Program-made: the position numbers and the translations under genes
In this document: piece by piece, positions 58,624 through 64,000 of the stretch
How positions within the stretch are numbered: position 1 is the first letter of the stretch
Layout: every line of letters starts with the position of its first letter
Assembly: GCF_002968295.1 (NCBI RefSeq)
Contig: NZ_CP134399.1
Span: 2,976,001-3,040,000, forward strand
From: Mycobacterium sp. ITM-2016-00317
GTDB lineage: Bacteria > Actinomycetota > Actinomycetes > Mycobacteriales > Mycobacteriaceae
DNA: 64,000 bases
Direction: 5' to 3'
Notes under the pieces: generated by a model
What the model saw: the letters and a program-made list of their open reading frames with translations, nothing else
The model's database searches: none
Told to the model about the DNA's origin: nothing

Positions 58624-60087
58624 ATGCCTGGTGCCGTCAAGCCTTACATCACGGCCGGCGTGGCGTTGGTGGGGGCCAGCGTCATTTCCGTAACTCCGAT
58701 CGCGCCGCAGGTGATCGCCGAACGCGCGACCGACCGCTATGTCGCGCTGACCGCGGCTGCGAGCAACCTGTGCGAAACCGAGCCGACGTCGGCGCTGTGC
58801 ACCGACACCGGTTCGGCCGACGTGTCGGTGACCAACCGTGCCGTGTTCGGCGAGTCGTCGTTGCTCTACATTCCTGGCAACCTCTTCAACGCGCTGCTGA
58901 GCCTGCCGGCCTGGGAGATCCAGGCGATGGACCGGCTCGCCGACGCGATGATCGGTACCGGCAGCTGGCAGGTGTGGGGGCCGACCAACGTGTTCGGTTT
59001 CGACGAATGGGATCCGCCGAAGCTCAAGGCGTTCATCGATGTGCTGATGCCGTTCAAGCCGTTCTCATCGGTGCTCGGCGAGCAGATGAGCGTGTGGGCA
59101 CAGGCCAACCTGCCGATGAACTCCGGATGCGCCGGCACGCCGGGTGCCTGCCCGGACATGAGCATGCTGCTGGCCAGCATGTTCAAGGTCCCGGTCTCGC
59201 AGCTGTACGACGGCTACACGTTCCCCGGCGCCGGTGAGCAGGGCTCGACCAACCCGTTCGACGGCACACCCGTGTCGTGGGCGGGCACCACCGTCCAGCT
59301 GGAGCCGTGGGGTCCGTTCAAGAACACCTGGGAGTGGCTGACCACGCCGCCCAAGCCGGTGGCCAGCGTGCCGCTGGCCGACTTCATCCGGGTGCCGCTC
59401 AAGCTCGCCAAGTCGCTGTTCGATGCGTTCAACCCGTTCGTCCAGAACAGCAGCATCTTCAACCCGAAGAACGGGTTGATCGCCGTGGTGGCCAAGGCGC
59501 TGGCGCCGCTGTTCTGCAAGAACTGCAATTTCGACAACCTCTACGACAACCCGTGGCTCTATGACAATTACGACCCGCATCCGCCGGTCGAGGCCGCCGG
59601 GACCGAGGACGACGCGCAGAAGTCGGAGTCGGACGGGTCCGGCACGACCGAGGGTGAAGCCGAATCCGGGCCCGACCAGCCGCCGGCTGGAGAAGGCACC
59701 GACGACGACGCGCCGGTCGACACCGAGCAGGCCGCGGTCAGCACCCTGCTGAGCAAGTTCCAGTCCGCCGGGACCGAGGACGAGGGATCCGGCGCCGACG
59801 AGGACAGCACGCCCTCGCCCGCCGAGGAGCCCGCCGAGGAGCCTGTCGAGGACCCGGAGGAGCCGGTCGACGAAGTCGAGGATGACGCTTTCGACGAGGC
59901 CACCGACGAGGACGACGAAGACACCGACAAGGGCGGCAAGCACCGCCTCGACGACGGCGACGACGACAACTCGGTGCAGTCGATCCAGGACAAGGTCGAC
60001 GGCGAGAAGGACAAGAAGGACGATGCCGGCGACAAGGGCGCCGACAAGAACGACGGCGGCTCGGAGTCGGGCTCCGGGAACGACTAG
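58624..60087 (+). CDS. Exported protein with acidic disordered tail, paralogue of the 62584 gene product
   Basis: A 487-residue protein of unknown function. A hydrophobic N-terminus (about residues 8-30) looks like a signal peptide or anchor. Residues about 75-200 (LFNALLSLPAWEIQAMDRLADAMIGTGSWQVWGPTNVFGFD...) align with the last part of the gene product from 62584, sharing TGSW, PTNV, DPPK, PFKP and ANLPM blocks and paired cysteines. Residues about 320-487 are very rich in Asp, Glu, Pro and Lys and probably disordered. It lacks the PE-PPE hydrolase part of its paralogue. GAAGGGGG precedes the ATG. It probably acts at the cell envelope. Confidence 0.8.
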   Translation: MPGAVKPYITAGVALVGASVISVTPIAPQVIAERATDRYVALTAAASNLCETEPTSALCTDTGSADVSVTNRAVFGESSLLYIPGNLFNALLSLPAWEIQAMDRLADAMIGTGSWQVWGPTNVFGFDEWDPPKLKAFIDVLMPFKPFSSVLGEQMSVWAQANLPMNSGCAGTPGACPDMSMLLASMFKVPVSQLYDGYTFPGAGEQGSTNPFDGTPVSWAGTTVQLEPWGPFKNTWEWLTTPPKPVASVPLADFIRVPLKLAKSLFDAFNPFVQNSSIFNPKNGLIAVVAKALAPLFCKNCNFDNLYDNPWLYDNYDPHPPVEAAGTEDDAQKSESDGSGTTEGEAESGPDQPPAGEGTDDDAPVDTEQAAVSTLLSKFQSAGTEDEGSGADEDSTPSPAEEPAEEPVEDPEEPVDEVEDDAFDEATDEDDEDTDKGGKHRLDDGDDDNSVQSIQDKVDGEKDKKDDAGDKGADKNDGGSESGSGND

Positions 60088-60869
60088 CGGCGCCGCGCGG
60101 CGAGCCGCAGCACGGGAAGCAGCAGTGCGCGCGGGGTGAAGCGCCCGCCGAGTCCGGTCAGCTTCGGCACCAGACCGGGCACGACGAGGCGCTTGCCCTC
60201 GCGCATCGCCGCGATACCGGCTTCGGCGACCTCCTCGACCGAAACCTGCACTTTCCCGCCCGGCGGCTGCTCCCCGGCGATCTCCCACCATTCGGTGGGG
60301 ACGGGCCCGGGGCACAGCGCAGTGCAGGACACGCCGCTGCCGCGCAGGCCTTCGTGCACGGCCTCGGAGAACGTCTGCACGTAGGCCTTGGTCGCCGAGT
60401 ACACGGCGGCACCGGGCAACGGCTGGAACCCGGCGATCGAGCCGATGTTGAGCACCGCTCCGGTGCCGCGGTCCACCATCTGGGGCAGCACGGCGTGGGT
60501 GAGTTCGGTCAGCGCAAGCACGTTGACGATCACCTGGTCGCGCTCGCGGTCCGGCGGCAGGTCCTGCAACAGCCCGTTGGTGCCGAATCCCGCGCTGTTC
60601 ACCAGGCCGGCCACCGGCCTACTGCGCAGGCGCTCGACTGCCTCGGCGCGGTCGGCTTCGGCGTTGAGGTCCAGTGGCACCACGTCGACCGAAATCGAAC
60701 GGCCACTGAGCAATTCGTCGGACAGCGCGACCATTCGGTCGCGCCGCCGGGCGATCAGGGTCAGGTTGTAGCCACGCCGGGCCAGCCCGCGGGCGATGTG
60801 TTCGCCGATGCCCGACGAGGCGCCGGTGATCACGACGGTGCTGTCGGGGTTCGGTCGGGCAAGGCTCAT
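60084..60869 (-). CDS. Short-chain dehydrogenase/reductase
   Basis: A 261-residue classical SDR. The cofactor motif TGASSGIG is at residues 15-22, NSAG at 91-94, and the catalytic set is Ser144, Tyr157, Lys161 (YSATK). The substrate is unknown; the hydrophobic C-terminus (LLLPVLRLAARRR) may associate with membranes, as in lipid-acting SDRs. The gene converges on the acidic exported-protein gene and their stop codons share the palindrome CTAG. A TANNNT box lies 8 nt before the ATG, so it is probably leaderless. Confidence 0.88.
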   Translation of the reverse strand: MSLARPNPDSTVVITGASSGIGEHIARGLARRGYNLTLIARRRDRMVALSDELLSGRSISVDVVPLDLNAEADRAEAVERLRSRPVAGLVNSAGFGTNGLLQDLPPDRERDQVIVNVLALTELTHAVLPQMVDRGTGAVLNIGSIAGFQPLPGAAVYSATKAYVQTFSEAVHEGLRGSGVSCTALCPGPVPTEWWEIAGEQPPGGKVQVSVEEVAEAGIAAMREGKRLVVPGLVPKLTGLGGRFTPRALLLPVLRLAARRR

Positions 60870-60877
60870 GGGCCGCG

Positions 60878-60883
60878 ATAGTA
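60878..60883 (-). promoter_or_regulatory. Candidate -10 box for a leaderless SDR transcript
   Basis: TACTAT on the minus strand, a good TANNNT match, ends 8 nt before the SDR ATG with no Shine-Dalgarno sequence. It lies in a 53-bp divergent promoter region shared with the hydrolase gene. Confidence 0.45.
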
Positions 60884-60909
60884 CCGAGCCTGCCGGACTG
60901 GCCGCCGTA

Positions 60910-60915
60910 TACGCT
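60910..60915 (+). promoter_or_regulatory. Candidate -10 box for a leaderless hydrolase transcript
   Basis: TACGCT (within TATACGCT) fits TANNNT and ends 7 nt before the ATG at 60923. No Shine-Dalgarno sequence is visible. Confidence 0.45.
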
Positions 60916-60922
60916 GTGCGCG

Positions 60923-61705
60923 ATGCTGGAGGTAATCGACAAGGGGGCGGTCACTGAATCCCACCCTGCGCCATTGCTGTTCGTACACGGCGCGTGGCAC
61001 GCGGCGTGGTGCTGGGACGAGCACTTCCTCGATTACTTCGCCGGACGTGGCTATCGCGCACTGGCGGTCAGCCTGCGCGGCCACGGCGGAAGCCCCACCG
61101 ATAAAAAGCTCAAAGACCTGACGTTCGACGATTTCGTCGCCGACATCGGCGCCGCCGCCGATGCGCTGCCCGCCCGCCCGGTGATCGTCGGGCACTCGAT
61201 GGGCGGGGTGCTGGTGCAGCGGTATCTGGAGACCAGCGACGCCCCGGCCGGTGTGCTGATGGCCTCCATGCCGCCGCAGGGCTCGCTGCGCTCCGGACTG
61301 CGGTGGATCAAGAGCCACCCGTGGCATTTCGCCAAGCTGACGGTGACCGGCAGATCGCTGCCGTACGTGAGCACCCCCGAGTTGGCCCGCGAGCGGTTCT
61401 TCTCGCCGGGCACCCCCGAGTCGGTGGTCCGCCACTACGCCGGACGCCTTCAGGAAGAGAGTGCCCGGATGGGTCTCGACGGGCTGGTCAAACGACCCCG
61501 ACCCGACAGGGTCCGGGCACCAATGCTGGTCCTCGGCGCCGCGGAGGACGGCGCGGTGACCAGAGACGAGGTGCGTGCGACGGCGCTCGCGTACGGCACC
61601 CAGGCGCACATCTTTCCGGGCATGGGACACAACATGATGCTGGAAACCGGCTGGGAGACGGTCGCCGGCCGCATCGATTCCTGGCTGCACGACCGCGGGC
61701 TGTGA
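60923..61705 (+). CDS. Alpha/beta hydrolase
   Basis: A 260-residue alpha/beta hydrolase with an intact triad: Ser92 in VGHSMGG, an acidic residue in LGAAEDGAV and the histidine in GMGHNMMLE. The oxyanion loop FVHGAWHAAWCW is near residue 20. It is probably an esterase or lipase; no substrate can be named. It is divergent from the SDR gene with a 53-bp shared promoter region. This contrasts with the island hydrolase-fold protein at 11920, which has lost its nucleophile and histidine. Confidence 0.86.
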   Translation: MLEVIDKGAVTESHPAPLLFVHGAWHAAWCWDEHFLDYFAGRGYRALAVSLRGHGGSPTDKKLKDLTFDDFVADIGAAADALPARPVIVGHSMGGVLVQRYLETSDAPAGVLMASMPPQGSLRSGLRWIKSHPWHFAKLTVTGRSLPYVSTPELARERFFSPGTPESVVRHYAGRLQEESARMGLDGLVKRPRPDRVRAPMLVLGAAEDGAVTRDEVRATALAYGTQAHIFPGMGHNMMLETGWETVAGRIDSWLHDRGL

Positions 61706-62583
61706 CAGCACCGCCGAGGCGTTGCCAAGCGGACCGGAGCCATGATTGCCACGTGCATCTGACGTCCGCGTCAGCAAATGGCCGCTAAGGGCCCGTCACC
61801 GTGCGGTCCTCAGTCGGCAACAGGCGTTCGCCGCGGCCGGACGGCGCCGCCGCGGGCTCCGGCGACGGATGTCGGGGTGGTGCGGATCCGGCAGCACGCC
61901 CGGACCCTGCCGCGGCGTCGGCCGGCCTGTGTCGGTCAGCCTCGAGGTGGCGCGCCTGTCGGTGGGCGCCGGCGATCGCGCCTGACGGATTCCGCGCCCG
62001 TGCGGGCGCGCAGCCGCAACACGTTGTCCGTCAACGTGATTGCCGTGCCGAACCGGTTCCGGTGCCGCAGCTGGATGTTAGCTGTGAACCGTCGGCGACC
62101 CGCGCCACGCCCGAGTGCGGGCGGCGGAATGCGTCCGGCGACGGACACCGTGGGTGGCCGAATCATGGCCTGGATACCCCGTTTCGCACTGCTTCGGGGC
62201 GGGGCGGGCCACCCCCCGTGAACCGGGTTTTCGCACGTGAAAGCAGTCGGGACGGGCCCATGCCGGCCGCCGGGCATGACCGGGCCGGCCGGGCACGCCA
62301 CAGCGCAACGGATACGACCTCGATCAAGCGTTTGCTGATTGGGCTTCCCAAAACCCGGCCGTGGGGTATTCTCCCTTCGTCAGGGATCGCGCCCGTCGGG
62401 CAGCTTTGACGAATCGACACCACGCAAGCCCATCATGTGCGACGCATGTCGCCGGTGGATGCCCAGGTGGAGCCGGGTCGTCGAGGTCGGGGGGCTTGTC
62501 GTTCGGTGCGGCCCGGCATGATGCCAACCGCGTGATCCCGCTTGTTGCGAGCGGGATCGTCTGCACTCTGGAAAGGGACGTTT
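61706..62583 (+). other. 878-bp intergenic region without a credible gene
   Basis: Short open frames exist on both strands, but none has a convincing start, ribosome site or protein-like composition. The first 600 bp are GC-rich with several small inverted repeats (for example CATGCC...GGCATG near 62260) and could be decayed coding sequence. The last 250 bp look like a promoter and leader: TATTCT at 62367-62372 is a possible -10, followed by about 210 nt of untranslated sequence that includes a perfect hairpin at 62534-62558 before the PE-PPE gene. Confidence 0.55.
62534..62558 (+). promoter_or_regulatory. Hairpin in the leader of the PE-PPE-domain gene
   Basis: GATCCCGCT and AGCGGGATC form a perfect 9-bp stem with a 7-nt loop. 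It ends 25 nt before the GTG start, and GGAAAGGGA lies between. No T-run follows, so it may act on RNA stability, translation or attenuation, or be a protein-binding site. Confidence 0.5.
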
Positions 62584-64000
62584 GTGAATCGAGCGACGAA
62601 GACGGCGCTGACGGCGGCACTGCCGTTCATGATGCTGCCGCTCACCGTTGCCGGGCCGCTCCCCACGGCAAGCGCTGCCGCCGTTGAGCTTCCCCCGGGT
62701 CCGGCCACCGTTCTTCACACCGGTCCCACGCCGTGGTCGACGCCGAACAACCTCGACGGCATCCTCTGCGAGGTCGGGCGTGAGTGCCGCGAGGTCTACT
62801 ACCAGTGGGTGCTGCCCTTCGGCACCTTCGAGCCCGGGCTGGCCGAAAACGTCAAGACGATGAACTTCGCACTGAACAACACCGCCGGCGACAAGGTCGC
62901 CTACGGGTTCAGCGGCGGCGCGCGGGTGGTCTCGAAGTGGCTGGAGGACAACGCGGACTCCACCGCGATCTCGCCCGAGGAAATGTCGGTGGTGCTGCTG
63001 GGCAACGGCGGCCGCAAGTACGGCGGGCTCAACGGCTGGTTCTACGGCGACTCGCTGATGACCCCCACCGAGACAGAGTTCTCGATACTTGACGTCGCCC
63101 GTCAGTACGACCCGATCGCCGACTTCCCGGACAATCCATTCAATCTGCTCGCGCTGGCCAACGCGATCTCGGCGTTCGGCAACGTGCACATGAAGTACTC
63201 CGAGGCCGACCTCAACGCTCCGGGCAACTACGTCTGGAAAGAGGGCAACACCACCTACGTGTACATCCCCACCGCGCAGCTGCCGCTGCTGGCCGGGCTG
63301 CGCACCTGGGGTATGGGCGCGCTGGCCGACCAGCTGGAGGCGCCGCTGCGGGCGATCATCGACAAGGCCTACAACCGCGATTACCTGGACGACGCCGAGA
63401 TCATCGGCGCCCCCGCCAACAACGGTGCCGTCGGCACCGGTGCAGTCGGCAACGGCGCGGTCGGCAACGGTGCCGTCGGCACCGGCACGTCCGGCACGCC
63501 TGTGCAGCCCGTCGCCGCGGTCATCCCGACCGGACCCGGTGAAGCCTGCTCCGGCTACAACACCGACGGCTGTGACATCAACAAGGATCAGAACTACACC
63601 CCGATCACCGCGCCGAACCTCGACAACCCGGCGTGGCAGAACGTGCTGCCGAACCTGTTCAACGCGCTGATCAGCGTGCCGCGGGCATACCTCGACGGGC
63701 TCAACGACCTGTCGCACGCGCTCGAGGTCACCGGCAGCTGGTGGGTCTACACGCCGACCAACGTGCTGGGCTACGACCCCGCCGACCCGCCGAAGATCAC
63801 CTCGATCACCAACCTGCTCATCCCGTTCAAGCCGTTGTCGAACGCGCTCGGCGAGCACGTGTCGTGGTGGGCCAAGGCCAACCTGCCGATGGACGCCGGC
63901 TGCACCGGTACCGCGCCGCCGACCTGCAAGGACGCCAACAGCATCCTGAGCAAGATGTTCCTGGCGCCCATCTGGGACCTGATCGCCGGCTACAAGTTCC
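62584..64000 (+). CDS. Secreted PE-PPE-domain protein (3' end outside window)
   Basis: At least 472 residues; the gene runs off the right edge. An N-terminal signal peptide (about residues 1-32, ending near ASA) is followed by a PE-PPE-type serine hydrolase domain with the nucleophile Ser110 in YGFSGGA, about residues 40-260. A linker with four GAVG(N/T) units follows at about 281-300. From about 355 a domain aligns with the gene product at 58624. PE-PPE domains are thought to be lipases or esterases of the envelope. The GTG start has GGAAAGGGA 6 nt upstream. No PE or PPE N-terminal domain is present. Confidence 0.85.
   Translation, partial: MNRATKTALTAALPFMMLPLTVAGPLPTASAAAVELPPGPATVLHTGPTPWSTPNNLDGILCEVGRECREVYYQWVLPFGTFEPGLAENVKTMNFALNNTAGDKVAYGFSGGARVVSKWLEDNADSTAISPEEMSVVLLGNGGRKYGGLNGWFYGDSLMTPTETEFSILDVARQYDPIADFPDNPFNLLALANAISAFGNVHMKYSEADLNAPGNYVWKEGNTTYVYIPTAQLPLLAGLRTWGMGALADQLEAPLRAIIDKAYNRDYLDDAEIIGAPANNGAVGTGAVGNGAVGNGAVGTGTSGTPVQPVAAVIPTGPGEACSGYNTDGCDINKDQNYTPITAPNLDNPAWQNVLPNLFNALISVPRAYLDGLNDLSHALEVTGSWWVYTPTNVLGYDPADPPKITSITNLLIPFKPLSNALGEHVSWWAKANLPMDAGCTGTAPPTCKDANSILSKMFLAPIWDLIAGYKF
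63424..63483 (+). repeat. Four 15-bp in-frame repeats encoding GAVG(N/T)
   Basis: Units at 63424, 63439, 63454 and 63469 encode GAVGT, GAVGN, GAVGN, GAVGT. They form a flexible glycine-rich linker between the hydrolase domain and the C-terminal domain of the PE-PPE protein. The units differ at synonymous sites, so they are not fresh copies. Confidence 0.85.

Noticed and set aside
61706..62583. Small genes in the 878-bp gap (open frames of 60-160 codons on both strands)
   Set aside because: No ribosome sites, odd amino-acid make-up and overlapping frames on both strands; none resembles a known family.
63424..63483. Possible CRISPR-like short repeats
   Set aside because: The 15-bp units have no spacers and encode a GAVG linker in frame. 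No CRISPR array or cas gene was seen in the window.

Overview
The window is a high-GC actinobacterial chromosome segment and almost certainly mycobacterial, probably an environmental fast grower. The left end keeps the gene order secA2 - pgsA2 - DUF881 - small basic protein - DUF881 - gcvH - garA - MerR - BFN nuclease - MerR, which is the order I know from M. tuberculosis Rv1821-Rv1830. The right part holds a Pps/Drr/PapA5-type lipid locus and a PE-PPE-domain protein, both mycobacterial hallmarks. Names given by M. tuberculosis homology come from recall of those proteins; no database search was run.

Layout. (1) 1-6.8 kb: conserved core with partial secA2, membrane-lipid and envelope genes, gcvH, the metabolic switch garA, and a MerR gene (4675-5419) interrupted by a frameshift. 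It closes with a strong intrinsic terminator at 6810-6833. (2) 7.2-18.0 kb: an inserted catabolic island. It has a TRAP carboxylate transporter (dctP, dctQ, dctM) interleaved with an arylmalonate-decarboxylase-like protein, then a LysR regulator, an alpha/beta-hydrolase-fold protein without a nucleophile, an MDR oxidoreductase, a flavin reductase, an HpaB-type oxygenase, RidA, DUF1028 and an M20 amidohydrolase. Most are joined by 4-bp start/stop overlaps. (3) 18.06-21.2 kb: a tandem glycine riboswitch and gcvB. (4) 21.2-55.7 kb: a 34-kb polyketide lipid locus. It runs tesA, FAAL-1, PKS1, FAAL-2, PKS2, PKS3, PKS4, PKS5, drrA, drrB, drrC and a papA5-like acyltransferase, on one strand and nearly all translationally coupled. 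(5) 55.7-64 kb: a methyltransferase, a flavodoxin-like protein, DUF2505, a nitroreductase, two paralogous exported proteins (one with a PE-PPE hydrolase domain), an SDR, an alpha/beta hydrolase and an 0.88-kb stretch without a credible gene.

The most interesting system is the polyketide locus. It resembles the phthiocerol (PDIM) locus at its ends: TesA and FAAL-ACP loading on the left, PpsE-DrrABC-PapA5 on the right. Its middle is rebuilt. The FAAL plus ACP-KS-AT loading unit occurs twice. PKS2, PKS3 and PKS4 look like mosaics of PpsA, PpsB, PpsC and PpsD pieces. No module has an enoylreductase. The tails of PKS1 and PKS3 are alike, and PKS4 has a PpsB-type head. I infer two entry branches (FAAL-1/PKS1 and FAAL-2/PKS2/PKS3) that converge on PKS4-PKS5, giving two related products exported by DrrABC and esterified by the PapA5-like enzyme.

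The island at 7-18 kb looks like uptake and oxygenolytic breakdown of a carboxylated, possibly nitrogen-containing compound, because the flavin reductase, oxygenase, RidA and amidohydrolase combination recalls the Rut pathway. The substrate is unknown. Several genes (pgsA2, tesA, the methyltransferase, the SDR and the alpha/beta hydrolase) have a TANNNT box 7-8 nt before the start codon and no Shine-Dalgarno sequence, which suggests leaderless transcripts.
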